This document shows positions 18,224 to 27,386 of a DNA stretch of 64,000 nucleotides, in pieces. Under the pieces are notes generated by a model that had not been told where the DNA came from, did no database searches, and saw only the letters and a list, made by a program, of their open reading frames with translations. A program made the translations under genes and the position numbers. Position 1 is the stretch's first letter; every line of letters begins with the position of its first letter. The stretch comes from Rhodobacteraceae bacterium DSL-40 (GTDB lineage Bacteria; Pseudomonadota; Alphaproteobacteria; Rhodobacterales; Rhodobacteraceae), in assembly GCA_003258405.1 (NCBI GenBank), contig QKPN01000001.1, positions 1 through 64,000 on the forward strand. Reading direction: 5' to 3'.

Positions 18224-19096
18224 TCAGGCGCGCGTGGTGCGGGCGAGGGCCGTTTCGATCAGCGCGTCGAAATCCTGCGGATCGCGGACCTCGGAGACCT
18301 CCGCGGCCTCCACCGTCACGCCCCAGCGCTGGGCGATCGCGGCATAGCGCGGCAGGCGGTGATCGAGCAGCTCGCGGAAGCCGTGGCGGATGAAATCATC
18401 GGGATCGACGGCCTCGGGCGCCACGCCGCGTTCCTCGAGGTAGCGGTTCCAAGTGTCGAAGAGAAAGGTCTCGGTGTAGTACATCGGCTTTGGCGCGCGG
18501 TCGAAGCGGCGGGCGAGCAGGTCGAGATGAGCCTCCGTGCCGCGGATCCAGACCGGAAGCATTGCCGAGCAGATATCGGCCATCACAGGATCCTCGGGGT
18601 TTCCCGGCTCCACCACCTCGCAGAGCGAGCCGGACATGTCGCAGACGAAGTTAGCGTAGCCGTAGATCTCGTGCGCCTTGCGGATGAAGAGCAGCGCATC
18701 GCGGGTTGCGGCGATCTCGGCGTCACGGTGGAGCCGCTGGCGGCGGACATATTCATTGAAGGGGATGCCGCCCTTCGCCGGATCGCCCGGCTTGCCGAGA
18801 TAGGTCGAGAGCGGCTCGAGATTGTGAAAGGTGATGTTGGAGGCGATGTAGATCGAGTCCGACATCAGCAGCTTGCGCAGGAACGGGTTGCGCATCGCCT
18901 CGCGCTTGAAGTTGTCGACGATGTGCTCGCCCATATAGCGGGTGCCGATGCGGAAATCGACGGAGTAGTGAAACCACTCGGCCTCCTCGCGCAGCATGGC
19001 TGAGAGTCGGGTCTTGCCGAGGCCGGACATACCGAAGAGTGCGACGCGCTTGTGGGAGGCATCCCTCCAGTCCTGCGGCGAGTGGTAGAACATCAT
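18224..19096 (-). CDS. P-loop ATPase of unknown role
   Basis: The 290-residue product has a Walker A motif near its start (ALFGMSGLGKTRLSAML, around residues 20-35). It also has a possible second-site motif NFVCDMSGSLCEVV with an acidic residue where a Walker B would be. No membrane helix or signal peptide is visible. The protein looks like a deoxynucleoside-kinase-like or AAA-type ATPase conserved in Rhodobacterales; no function can be given. It lies between the fadL-like gene and metA on the same strand. Confidence 0.75.
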   Translation of the reverse strand: MMFYHSPQDWRDASHKRVALFGMSGLGKTRLSAMLREEAEWFHYSVDFRIGTRYMGEHIVDNFKREAMRNPFLRKLLMSDSIYIASNITFHNLEPLSTYLGKPGDPAKGGIPFNEYVRRQRLHRDAEIAATRDALLFIRKAHEIYGYANFVCDMSGSLCEVVEPGNPEDPVMADICSAMLPVWIRGTEAHLDLLARRFDRAPKPMYYTETFLFDTWNRYLEERGVAPEAVDPDDFIRHGFRELLDHRLPRYAAIAQRWGVTVEAAEVSEVRDPQDFDALIETALARTTRA

Positions 19097-19171
19097 GACT
19101 TCCGGGAAGGCCTGTTTGGCTCTGCCTAACGGGGCAGGGCGCGCGATGCAAGCCGCCAGAAATCGCCAGAA

Positions 19172-20305
19172 TCAGAAGGAATATCCGATCCTGAGCCCCG
19201 CGCCCCAGACGCTGCCGTCGTCGTAGGTGGTGTCGAGCACGTTCGAGGTGTCGCCGAGGCGACCGTAGGTGATGCCGCCAGTGATGTTGATGCGCTCGAT
19301 GTCGTAGCTCAACGCCGCGGCGCCGAGGGTGCGGCCGTCATAAGGTCCGAGTGTGGTGAGCGAGCCGCCCTGGGAGGGTTCGTAGATGAGGGCGACGGAG
19401 CCTGCGAACTTGTCGGTGAACTGGCGGCCGACACCGATCGTGTAGGTCGTCCAGTCGTCGGTGTAGTCGACAAGGGGCATGCCCACGACCTGCGTGTAGG
19501 CAGGTGGAGCGATGGTGAATTCAGACCAGTCGACCCAGCGGACCGAGCCGAAGAGCAACGTGCGCTCGGCAACGCCGGTCTGGAATTCGAACGAGACCGC
19601 CTGCGGCGTGGTGATGTCGGTCTCGTCGTGAATGGTGCCGAACTCGGTGCTCGCAAGCGTGTGCTCGATCTTGGAGTAATAGGTGAGAGCAACACGGAGC
19701 GCGATCTCGGGGCGACTGTAGGCTGCACCCAGCAGGTAGCCCCAGGCCCAGTCCTTGTCGGTTTCGGCGGTGTAGGGCGGGTAGCCTGCGCTGGGGCCGA
19801 TGAAGGGGATCGAGGCGTCGGCGTCGAGGCGCTCGGCGCGCAGGCCGCCGTATATCTTCACATCGGACCGGATATCGTAGGCGAGGATGCCGGTGAACTG
19901 GTAGGTGTCGAGATCGGCGGAGGTGCCGTCGTAGGAGAAACCCGGATAGGCAAAGCTGCCGCGACCGTAGCTGGTTGCCGCGCCGTAGGGCTGGTCGAAC
20001 ACGAGGGCGTAGGAGAGCTTTTCGGTGATGTCGCTCTTCCAGGCGGCGCTGTAGTTCCAGTAGTCCTCGAAGAGATCGCCGGTATTGCCGGTGACGGTGA
20101 CGCCGGGGGCAATCGTTGCGTTCTCGCCGCTCTGGTGCGGATTTCCGTAGGCGATGCCGAGCTCGCCGTAGGTGCCCTCCTCGAACAGCAGCCGGACCGT
20201 CATCGGGACCGCCCGCTCGATGGCGGCGGCCTGGGCGAGGCCTGCCAGCAGAAGCGGCGCCAGTCCCAGAGCCGCTGCGGCTGCGGCCTTGGCTTCGTCG
20301 CGCAT
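19172..20305 (-). CDS. FadL-family outer-membrane protein
   Basis: The 377-residue product starts with a signal peptide (MRDEAKAAAAAALGLAPLLL to AQAAAIE) and consists of alternating hydrophobic strands rich in Tyr and Gly, ending with the aromatic C-terminus RIGYSF typical of outer-membrane beta-barrels. Strand patterns such as VALTYYSKIEHTL resemble OmpP1/FadL transporters of hydrophobic substrates. It is shorter than E. coli FadL. The ATG at 20305 follows GGGAGA. It is preceded by a 234-bp gap after ppa. Confidence 0.8.
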   Translation of the reverse strand: MRDEAKAAAAAALGLAPLLLAGLAQAAAIERAVPMTVRLLFEEGTYGELGIAYGNPHQSGENATIAPGVTVTGNTGDLFEDYWNYSAAWKSDITEKLSYALVFDQPYGAATSYGRGSFAYPGFSYDGTSADLDTYQFTGILAYDIRSDVKIYGGLRAERLDADASIPFIGPSAGYPPYTAETDKDWAWGYLLGAAYSRPEIALRVALTYYSKIEHTLASTEFGTIHDETDITTPQAVSFEFQTGVAERTLLFGSVRWVDWSEFTIAPPAYTQVVGMPLVDYTDDWTTYTIGVGRQFTDKFAGSVALIYEPSQGGSLTTLGPYDGRTLGAAALSYDIERINITGGITYGRLGDTSNVLDTTYDDGSVWGAGLRIGYSF

Positions 20306-20467
20306 GGTCTGAGTCTCCCTGATGCAGCGCCCCGTTCGGGGCGCTCGATACGCTGGTACCTTGGGGGCCATCTTCGGGCCCCGGTTGCAGCCGGAGGTTG
20401 ATAATCGCGCTGCGAGCGTCATCGATCAAGCATCTTGGAGGAGCGAACGGTGCTTTCCGGAACGAGT

Positions 20468-20496
20468 GCGGCCCGCCGGTATCACCAGCGGGCCGC
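20468..20496. terminator. GC-rich stem-loop between ppa and the fadL-like gene
   Basis: GCGGCCCGC (20468-20476) and GCGGGCCGC (20488-20496) form a perfect 9-bp stem with an 11-nt loop. It lies 44 bp after the ppa stop on the minus strand. There is no T-run on either side, so it may pause or stabilise rather than terminate transcription. Confidence 0.5.
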
Positions 20497-20539
20497 AGGA
20501 CGTGTTGGCCGGGAGCCCGGGCGATCCGGGCCTGGCAGC

Positions 20540-21076
20540 TTACTTCTTCATCGCGTCGAGCGAGGTCTGCAGGATCGACTTGGCTTCCGCCTTGTCGCCC
20601 CAGCCGATGACCTTCACCCACTTGCCTTCCTCGAGATCCTTGTAGTGCTCGAAGAAGTGCTTGATGCGGTCACGGGTTTTCTGGGCGACGTCCTCGAGAT
20701 CCTGGATATGGGCCTGGAACGGATCGACCTTCTCGGCCGGCACGGCGATGAGCTTGTCGTCCATGCCGCCGTCGTCTTCCATCTTCAGCACGCCGATCGG
20801 GCGGCACTTGATGACGTTGCCCGGGTAGAGCGGGAAGTCGCAGATCACGAGCACGTCGGTCGGGTCGCCATCGGCGTGGAGCGTGTTCGGCACGAAGCCG
20901 TAGCTGCAGGGATAGAACATCGGGGTGTTGACGACGCGGTCGACGAAGACGGCACCCGACTCCTTGTCGAGCTCATACTTCACCGGAGCGCCACCTGCGG
21001 CACCGCCGGTGATCTCGATCACCACGTTGATGTCTTCCGGCGGGTTCTTGCCGGCAGGGATCTTGTCGATGTTCAT
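20540..21076 (-). CDS. ppa: Inorganic pyrophosphatase, family I
   Basis: This soluble enzyme hydrolyses pyrophosphate and so pulls biosynthetic reactions forward. The 178-residue product has the family I metal-binding motif DGDPTDVLVICD, the YPCSYGFVPNT block and VKYELDKESG near the N-terminus. Length is typical of bacterial hexameric Ppa. It is transcribed alone, with a GC-rich stem-loop downstream. Confidence 0.97.
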   Translation of the reverse strand: MNIDKIPAGKNPPEDINVVIEITGGAAGGAPVKYELDKESGAVFVDRVVNTPMFYPCSYGFVPNTLHADGDPTDVLVICDFPLYPGNVIKCRPIGVLKMEDDGGMDDKLIAVPAEKVDPFQAHIQDLEDVAQKTRDRIKHFFEHYKDLEEGKWVKVIGWGDKAEAKSILQTSLDAMKK

Positions 21077-21147
21077 TCACGGTCTCCTCGGTTCAGGCGG
21101 GTCGGCGCCCGCCTAGCACGGGGCCGGAAGCAAAAAAAGGGGGAACG

Positions 21148-22038
21148 TCAGGGCTTGCGACGTTCGGACAGGATGTTGGCAAGGATGCCTGCCACGATGA
21201 GCGCCCCGCCGGCGAAGACCGCCCAGTCGAGCGGCTCGCCGTAGATCCACATGCCGGCTAGCGCCATGGCGGGCAGGCGGAGGAACTCCATCGGTGCCAC
21301 GATGGTAGCGGGCGCGTTGCGGAGAGCGGAGGTGAGGGCGAAATGCGCCGAGACCCCGGTGACGCCGGTTATGGCGACCCAGGGCAGCAGGCCCGGCGTG
21401 GGCAGCGTAAGGCCACCGGGGAGACAGAGGAGTGCAGAGAACACGGTCTGCAACAGCGTCATCCAGAAGAGCACGCAGATCGTGCGATCCTCGCGGGTGA
21501 TGCGGCGGGTGTAGATCGAGGTGAGCGCAAAGCAGATCGCGGCGAGGAGTGCGGCGCCATGCCCCCAGCCGAGAGGCGAGACGCCCGGGCGGGCGACGAT
21601 CAGCACGCCTGCGAAGCCCAGCAGGGCCGCGAGCATCCGGATGCGGGTGAGCCGTTCGTGGAGAAGCAGCGGTGCGAGCAGCGCGACCCAGAGCGGGTTT
21701 GTCATCTCGAGCGCGACGACCTGGGCGAGTGGGATGGCCGCCACGGCAAAGAACCAGGCGTTCTGGCCGATGAAATGGATGCTGTTGCGTTGAAGATGCA
21801 GCCAAGGCTGGCGCGTCACGACCGGCGCGAAACCGTCGCCGAGGCGGAGCACCACCACGAGCATGATGAGCCAGCCGATGGCGGAGCGGAAGAGCATGAG
21901 TTCGAAGGTCGAGAGTTCACGCTGTACCTCGCGGCCCGCAATTGCCATCGCGACGAAGGACACCATGGCGGCGAGCATCCAGGCGAAGGCGCGCCAAGGG
22001 CGCGCATCGCGCATGGCAGGGGTGACGGTGGCGTTCAT
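21148..22038 (-). CDS. DMT/EamA family transporter
   Basis: The 296-residue product has ten predicted membrane helices in two EamA repeats (residues about 15-145 and 155-290), with the typical ALEMTNPLWVALLAPLLL and IVAPMEFLRLPAMALAGMWI helices. Substrates of such drug/metabolite transporters range from amino acids to nucleosides and cannot be told from sequence. The ATG overlaps the stop of the YdcF gene upstream (ATGA). Confidence 0.88.
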   Translation of the reverse strand: MNATVTPAMRDARPWRAFAWMLAAMVSFVAMAIAGREVQRELSTFELMLFRSAIGWLIMLVVVLRLGDGFAPVVTRQPWLHLQRNSIHFIGQNAWFFAVAAIPLAQVVALEMTNPLWVALLAPLLLHERLTRIRMLAALLGFAGVLIVARPGVSPLGWGHGAALLAAICFALTSIYTRRITREDRTICVLFWMTLLQTVFSALLCLPGGLTLPTPGLLPWVAITGVTGVSAHFALTSALRNAPATIVAPMEFLRLPAMALAGMWIYGEPLDWAVFAGGALIVAGILANILSERRKP

Positions 22039-22760
22039 ACTGGGATCACTGCTTTGCGGGACGCGCCGGCGAGCAGACGTGAGGTTTCCGGCTCGTCAAT
22101 GCCAAGGCCCTTCAGGATCTCCCAGACAGAGATGCGACCGAAATTGTAGGACCATGCCAAGGATTCGCGCGCAATGCGACGGAATTTCGTCCGCGCCGTG
22201 CCGTCTCCGAAGCTGGTCGCTGCTGACACTGCAACGTGACGGTAGCCCACCCAGCGGAAGATCGCCCAGGCACGGGCGAGATGGTAGCCGTCGGAGACGA
22301 CGATGATCGGGCCTGTTGTGGCCGGCGGCAGCATCGGGCGGGAGAGGAGGGCATTCTGCAGCGTGGAGCGCGAGGTGTCCTCGACGGTAATGGCACTGAG
22401 CGGAACGCCGGCGGCGATGGCGACATCGGCCATGGCAGTACCGAGGCCCGGCAATCTGGGATTGGTATGGCCGCCGGTGAAATGCATCCGTGGCGCGAGG
22501 CCCGCGCGGTAGAGCGCAATGGCGTGGTTCGTGCGCGCGAGCGTATCGGGCCCGGGGGTGCCGTCTCGTCGGACACCGCCGCCAAGCACAACGATCACGG
22601 ACGCGGGTGCGGGCTCGCCGCTACGGTGGACGAGCCAGAGGGCATGGAACGTCACGCCCACGCCGGTGAGCAAGACAGCGACCACTGCTGTCGCAACGAG
22701 GCGCGCGGCCCAGGTGAGCGCCGCGAGGCGACAGTCCTTCTGCTCTCCGGGGCGCGTCAT
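22035..22760 (-). CDS. YdcF/SanA-type DUF218 membrane protein
   Basis: The 241-residue product has one N-terminal membrane anchor (LVATAVVAVLLTGVGVTFHA) and a DUF218 domain with VIVVLGGGVRRDGTPGPDTL, MHFTGGHTN and IIVVSDGYHLARA. Relatives such as SanA, YdcF and ElyC are linked to envelope integrity. The ATG at 22760 follows AAGGA at 5-nt spacing. It forms a coupled pair with the DMT transporter. Confidence 0.85.
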   Translation of the reverse strand: MTRPGEQKDCRLAALTWAARLVATAVVAVLLTGVGVTFHALWLVHRSGEPAPASVIVVLGGGVRRDGTPGPDTLARTNHAIALYRAGLAPRMHFTGGHTNPRLPGLGTAMADVAIAAGVPLSAITVEDTSRSTLQNALLSRPMLPPATTGPIIVVSDGYHLARAWAIFRWVGYRHVAVSAATSFGDGTARTKFRRIARESLAWSYNFGRISVWEILKGLGIDEPETSRLLAGASRKAVIPV

Positions 22761-22992
22761 GTCTTTCCTTCCCTCGCGTCGGACCCGCACCATAGGGGCT
22801 GGCCAGACGGCTTTGAACGGGAAATTTCGGGCGGCGCAAGGGGGGCTCCCATGCCGCACAACGCCGCGTGCCACGGCGTAATCTTCACAGATAACCTTCG
22901 GTTAGACTTATTCGTGCATCATCGCGGATCATTTGCAGGTGGTGGAGCCAGCGCAGCATTTGGCTGGTGGGATTCGAAACGTGGAGAAGGTC

Positions 22993-23283
22993 ATGGGACG
23001 TGGATTCAGGATGCTCCTGTTGCTCGCGGCACTATCGCCGGCTGTAGCGCCCGTGGCCGCGGAGACGCAGGCGCAAGTCGGAGACTGTCCGCCGCGGGTC
23101 GGAGCCGAAGCAAAGACGGGCAAGCAGGCGGGGCAGGCCACCGGGCCCTGTGACGAGGAGGACTCGGATGGGCCGGTTGCCGGCAAGGGAGCGGATGGCA
23201 AGCGCCAGATGGAGCGGAACGTCTACTTCCCGCTGATGCGCTTCGAAGTGCCATCCTGGCTGCGCTGGTGGGATCCGGACTGA
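22993..23283 (+). CDS. Small secreted protein of unknown function
   Basis: The 96-residue product starts with a signal peptide (MGRGFRMLLLLAALSPAVAP, likely cleaved after VAAE or VAA). The mature part is short, with two cysteines (GDCPPR and GPCDEED), a Lys/Gly-rich low-complexity middle and an aromatic tail (FPLMRFEVPSWLRWWDPD). I do not recognise a family. ATG 22993 follows GGAGAAGG; GTG and TTG starts upstream are less likely. It stands alone, divergent from ydcF and convergent with guaA. Confidence 0.62.
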   Translation: MGRGFRMLLLLAALSPAVAPVAAETQAQVGDCPPRVGAEAKTGKQAGQATGPCDEEDSDGPVAGKGADGKRQMERNVYFPLMRFEVPSWLRWWDPD

Positions 23284-23289
23284 CGGCTG

Positions 23290-23322
23290 GCTGCGCCGCG
23301 GGTTCTCGACACCCGGCGCAGC
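23290..23322. terminator. Bidirectional stem-loop between the secreted-protein gene and guaA
   Basis: GCTGCGCC (23290-23297) pairs with GGCGCAGC (23315-23322), with an inner GGGT/ACCC extension and a 2-nt bulge. It sits exactly between two convergent stops (23283 and 23330) and can serve both strands. No long T-run follows on either side. Confidence 0.65.
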
Positions 23323-23329
23323 ATATCGC

Positions 23330-24892
23330 TTATTCCCACTCGATGGTGCCCGGGGGTTTCGAGGTGATGTCGTAGGTCACCCGGTTGATGCCTTGGACCT
23401 CGTTTATGATCCGAGTTGCGGTCTCCGACAAGAAGTCGTGGCTGAATGGGTAATAGTCCGCCGTCATGCCATCGACGCTGGTCACGGCCCGGAGGGCGCA
23501 GGCGTAATCGTAGGTGCGGCCGTCGCCCATCACGCCGACGGTGCGCACCGGGAGAATTACCGCGAACGCCTGCCAGATTTCGTCGTAGAGGCCGTGCTTG
23601 CGAATTTGGTCAAGATAGACCGCATCGGCCTTGCGCAGGATTTCCAGCTTCTCGCGGGTGATCTCTCCGGGGCAGCGGATCGCGAGGCCGGGCCCGGGGA
23701 AAGGGTGGCGTCCGATGAAGCTCTGCGGCAGGCCAAGTTCGCGACCTAGGGCGCGAACCTCGTCCTTGAAGAGCTCCCGCAGGGGCTCGACCAGCTTCAT
23801 GCCCATCTTCTCGGGCAGGCCCCCGACATTGTGGTGGGACTTGATCGTCACCGACGGTCCGCCCGAGAAGGAAACGCTTTCGATAACGTCGGGATAAAGC
23901 GTCCCCTGCGCGAGAAATTCTGCGCCGCCGAGTTCCTTCGCGTGCTTCTCGAAGAGCTCGATGAAGAGCCGACCGATGGTCTTGCGCTTCACTTCCGGGT
24001 CGGAGACGCCTTCGAGAGCGGTCAGGAAGGTCTCGCTGTCATCGGCGTGGATGAGCGGCAGGTTGTAGTGGTCGCGAAACATGCCGACGACCTCTTCGGC
24101 CTCGTTGAGCCGCAGGAGGCCATGGTCGACGAAGACGCAGGTGAGCTGCTCACCGATGGCCTCGTGGATGAGGATCGCCGCGACCGAGCTGTCGACGCCG
24201 CCCGAGAGTGCGCAGATGACCTTGGCGTCGCCGACCTGTTCACGGATCTGGGCAACGGCCTGCTCGCGGTAGGCTTCCATTGTCCAGTCGCCGGTGAAGC
24301 CGGCGAGCCTGACGAAGTTCTCATAGAGCTTCCGGCCGTTCGGAGTGTGGTGGACTTCCGGGTGGAACTGGACCGCGAAAAAATTCCGGGCGGCGTCGGC
24401 GGTGATGGCGAAGGGCGCGTTGGGCGAGGTGCCGTAGACCTCAAAGCCCGGCGCAAGTTTCGAGACATGGTCGCCATGGCTCATCCAGACCTGCTCCGAG
24501 GCGCCCTCGAACCAGCCCTCGAGGAGCGGCAGGCGGTCGTTTGCGGGCGTGACGAAGGCGCGGCCGAATTCGGCGGTGCCGTGGCCGCGTTCGACCTTGC
24601 CGCCGAGGCAGTGCATCATGACCTGCTGGCCGTAGCAGATGCCGAGAATCGGCACGCCGAGATCGAAGACTTCCCGGGGCGGCATCGGTGCGCCCTCGGC
24701 GAAGACGCTGGCGGGGCCGCCGGAGAAGATCACGGCCTGCGGCGCGAAGTCGCGCAGGAACTCGGCCGTCACGTTCTGGAACGGATGGATTTCACAATAG
24801 ACATTCAACTCGCGCAGGCGGCGCGCGATCAGCTGCGTCACCTGGCTGCCGAAGTCGATGATGAGGAGGCGCTGGTGGGTGTCCTGTGTCAT
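23330..24892 (-). CDS. guaA: GMP synthase (glutamine-hydrolysing)
   Basis: GuaA aminates XMP to GMP with ammonia from glutamine. The 520-residue product has a class I amidotransferase domain with the nucleophile Cys in GICYGQQ and the His/Glu of FHPEVHHT, then the ATP pyrophosphatase P-loop [12 protein letters not shown], and a dimerisation domain ending GTIEWE, the universal GuaA C-terminus. The ATG at 24892 gives [17 protein letters not shown]; no strong ribosome binding site is visible. It is divergent from the MttB-family gene. Confidence 0.97.
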   Translation of the reverse strand: MTQDTHQRLLIIDFGSQVTQLIARRLRELNVYCEIHPFQNVTAEFLRDFAPQAVIFSGGPASVFAEGAPMPPREVFDLGVPILGICYGQQVMMHCLGGKVERGHGTAEFGRAFVTPANDRLPLLEGWFEGASEQVWMSHGDHVSKLAPGFEVYGTSPNAPFAITADAARNFFAVQFHPEVHHTPNGRKLYENFVRLAGFTGDWTMEAYREQAVAQIREQVGDAKVICALSGGVDSSVAAILIHEAIGEQLTCVFVDHGLLRLNEAEEVVGMFRDHYNLPLIHADDSETFLTALEGVSDPEVKRKTIGRLFIELFEKHAKELGGAEFLAQGTLYPDVIESVSFSGGPSVTIKSHHNVGGLPEKMGMKLVEPLRELFKDEVRALGRELGLPQSFIGRHPFPGPGLAIRCPGEITREKLEILRKADAVYLDQIRKHGLYDEIWQAFAVILPVRTVGVMGDGRTYDYACALRAVTSVDGMTADYYPFSHDFLSETATRIINEVQGINRVTYDITSKPPGTIEWE

Positions 24893-25066
24893 GGCAGACG
24901 CATTAGGGTGCCGCGCGCGCCGCTGCAAGAGGTCGATGCTGGCAGGTGAGGACTTCGGGCGCGGGGCATGTCGCGGATGATCCGTTTGGCGGCGCAAACC
25001 GGCAGGGTCGGTGCCGGGATTGCCGTAAGAATGGAGGGAATGGACCGGGTCCGACGGAGGAAGGCG

Positions 25067-26626
25067 ATGAGCGAAGCAACTGTCGAGGAACGGAGCCCGG
25101 CACGGGGCCGCCGCACGGGCGGCGGCGCGGCCCGGCGGGCGGAACGCACGGCTCCGAAGATCGAGGCGGCGCGATTCATCGAGCGGCGCATCCCGAATTT
25201 CGAGATCCTCGACGAAGAGGGGCTCGCGCTCATCGAGGCCAATGCGGAGACGCTACTCGAGGAGATCGGGGTCAATTTCGTCGACAATCCGCCCGCTCTT
25301 GCGCTTTGGCGGGAAGCCGGGGCGGATGTGCGCGGTGAGCGGGTGCATATCCCAAGGGGGCTTGCGCGCAAGCTTTGCGCAACAGCCCCGTCGCGCTTCA
25401 CCCAATTGGCGCGCAACCCCGAGCGCAGCGTCGAGATCGGCGGGAAGAGCCTCGTGCTGGCGCCGGTTTACGGGCCACCCTTCGTGCGCGACATGGAAGG
25501 TGGCCGCCGCTATGCGACGATGGAGGACTTCCGCAACTTCGTGAAGCTCGGCTACATGTCGAAATGGCTGCACCATTCGGGGGGGACGGTCTGCGAGCCC
25601 ACGGATGTCGCAGTGAACAAACGCCATCTCGACATGCTGCTTGCCCATATGACACTCACCGACAAGCCCTTCATGGGCTCGGTGACGGAGCCGTCGCGGG
25701 CCGCGGATTCGGTCGAGATGTGCAAGATCCTGTTCGGTGCCGAGAATGTCGGGCCGAACTGCTACATGACGAGCCTCGTCAACATCAACTCGCCACTTAC
25801 CTTCGATTCGGTCATGATGGGCGCGCTCGAGGTCTATGCCCGCGCCGGCCAGGCCTGCATTGTTTCGCCCTTCATCGTCGGCGGTGCGATGGCGCCGGTC
25901 TCGGTCGCGGGGACGCTCACGCAGCTTCTGGCCGAGGTGATGGCGGGGGTTGCGTATTCCCAGCTCGTCAAGCCCGGAGCGCCGGTGATCTTCGGTGCCT
26001 TCGTCACCTCGATCGACATGAATTCGGGTGCTCCGACCTTTGGAACGCCCGAGGCCTCGAAGATCCTGTTCGGGGCGGGGCAGCTCGCGCGCCGGATGAA
26101 CCTGCCGTTCCGTTCCGGCGGCGGGCTTTGCGGCTCGAAGCTGCCGGATGCGCAGGCAGCGACCGAGACGGCCAACACGCTGCAGGCTGCATTGCTCGGC
26201 GGAGTGAACTTCATGCTGCATGCCTGCGGCTGGCTCGAAGGCGGGCTGGTCTCGTCCTACGAGAAGTTCGTACTCGATGCCGACCAGCTCGGTCTGCTGC
26301 ATTCGATGGCCGAAGGGATCGACCTCTCGGAGAATGGTCAGGCGATGGATGCGATCCGCGAGGTGGGGCCGGGGGGGCACTATCTCGGTTGCGCGCACAC
26401 CCAAGCGAACTTCAAGACCGCGTTCTGGCGCTCCAGTGTCTTCGACTACCGCCCGTACGAGACCTGGGCTGAGGATGGCGGGCCGGATTCGATGCAAATC
26501 GCCAACAGAAAGATGCGCAAGATGCTTGCGGCCTACCAGCCGCCGCCGCTCGATCCCGGGATTTCCGAAGAACTTGCGGCCTTTGTCGCGGCCCGGAAGG
26601 CATCGGAGCCAGACGCCTTCGGCTGA
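25067..26626 (+). CDS. MttB-family methyltransferase (non-pyrrolysine)
   Basis: The 519-residue product belongs to the trimethylamine methyltransferase superfamily, with [37 protein letters not shown] and [20 protein letters not shown]. There is no in-frame UAG, so no pyrrolysine: this is the non-Pyl subgroup, some members of which demethylate glycine betaine or related quaternary amines with a corrinoid protein. The first 45 residues are Arg/Ala-rich and vary. The ATG at 25067 follows GGAGGAAGG. No corrinoid protein or reactivase is adjacent, so its partner must lie elsewhere. Substrate unknown. Confidence 0.83.
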   Translation: MSEATVEERSPARGRRTGGGAARRAERTAPKIEAARFIERRIPNFEILDEEGLALIEANAETLLEEIGVNFVDNPPALALWREAGADVRGERVHIPRGLARKLCATAPSRFTQLARNPERSVEIGGKSLVLAPVYGPPFVRDMEGGRRYATMEDFRNFVKLGYMSKWLHHSGGTVCEPTDVAVNKRHLDMLLAHMTLTDKPFMGSVTEPSRAADSVEMCKILFGAENVGPNCYMTSLVNINSPLTFDSVMMGALEVYARAGQACIVSPFIVGGAMAPVSVAGTLTQLLAEVMAGVAYSQLVKPGAPVIFGAFVTSIDMNSGAPTFGTPEASKILFGAGQLARRMNLPFRSGGGLCGSKLPDAQAATETANTLQAALLGGVNFMLHACGWLEGGLVSSYEKFVLDADQLGLLHSMAEGIDLSENGQAMDAIREVGPGGHYLGCAHTQANFKTAFWRSSVFDYRPYETWAEDGGPDSMQIANRKMRKMLAAYQPPPLDPGISEELAAFVAARKASEPDAFG

Positions 26627-26645
26627 ATGAAGCGCGAGGGATGCG

Positions 26646-27386
26646 TCACCCCGTGAGGCGTGCGGCCTCGCGGGCAAGCCAGGCGCGCACCGCGGCCGGA
26701 TCGGCTGCGCGGATCTGCGCCACGGTGTCGCCGGGGCCGACCTTGGCGCCGATCCCGCCGAGCTCTTGAGCCACGGCCATCGCGTCCTCGTCGGTAGTGT
26801 CGTCACCGATCATCACCGGGCGCCGAGCGGTAAAACCCGAACGGCCCGCGATATCGCGGAGGGCGACGCCCTTGTGGGCATGTGCGGGCTTCACTTCGAC
26901 GACCATCTTGCCGGGCTGGAACACGAGGCCCGGCACCGCTTTGGATGCCGCTTCGGCCGCGGCGAGGCATTGGGCTTCGGCCGCGGGGGCTGCGCGAAAG
27001 TGCAGGGCCGCGACAGGGCCCTTGGTCTCGAGCCAGACGCCCTTGATCTTTTCAGTAACTGTGAGCAGCGGGGCCAGAACCGTATCGGGCTGGGCGGGCG
27101 GCATGGCGGGCACCGAGCCGCTCGGAGGCACGATCTCGAGGCCATGGCCCCCGGCGCGCCAGACGAAATCCGGGGTGCGGCGGGCGAGGTCGCGAATGTC
27201 GCGGCCGCTCAGCAGCACGATGGCGCCGTCGAACACGCGGGCGAGCGCCTTGAGATCAGCCACCGTCGCCGGTGGAATGGCGATTGCTTCTGGATCCGGG
27301 CCGATTTCGGCGAGCGTGCCGTCGAGGTCGAGAAAAAGTGCGTCGGTTTTCGCAAGCTCGAGCGATTCGAGGTAGGTATCGGTCAT
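26646..27386 (-). CDS. otsB: Trehalose-6-phosphate phosphatase
   Basis: OtsB removes phosphate from trehalose-6-phosphate, the last step of the osmoprotectant pathway. The 246-residue product is a HAD phosphatase with the nucleophile motif FLDLDGTLAE, motif II LLSGRD, the Lys of AHAHKGVAL, and motif IV MIGDDTTDEDA. Start and otsA stop overlap as TGATG, so translation is coupled. Confidence 0.95.
   Translation of the reverse strand: MTDTYLESLELAKTDALFLDLDGTLAEIGPDPEAIAIPPATVADLKALARVFDGAIVLLSGRDIRDLARRTPDFVWRAGGHGLEIVPPSGSVPAMPPAQPDTVLAPLLTVTEKIKGVWLETKGPVAALHFRAAPAAEAQCLAAAEAASKAVPGLVFQPGKMVVEVKPAHAHKGVALRDIAGRSGFTARRPVMIGDDTTDEDAMAVAQELGGIGAKVGPGDTVAQIRAADPAAVRAWLAREAARLTG

Noticed and set aside
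20306-20539. A gene in the gap between ppa and the fadL-like gene
   Set aside because: Open frames here lack start signals and contain the GC-rich stem-loop; read as untranslated region.
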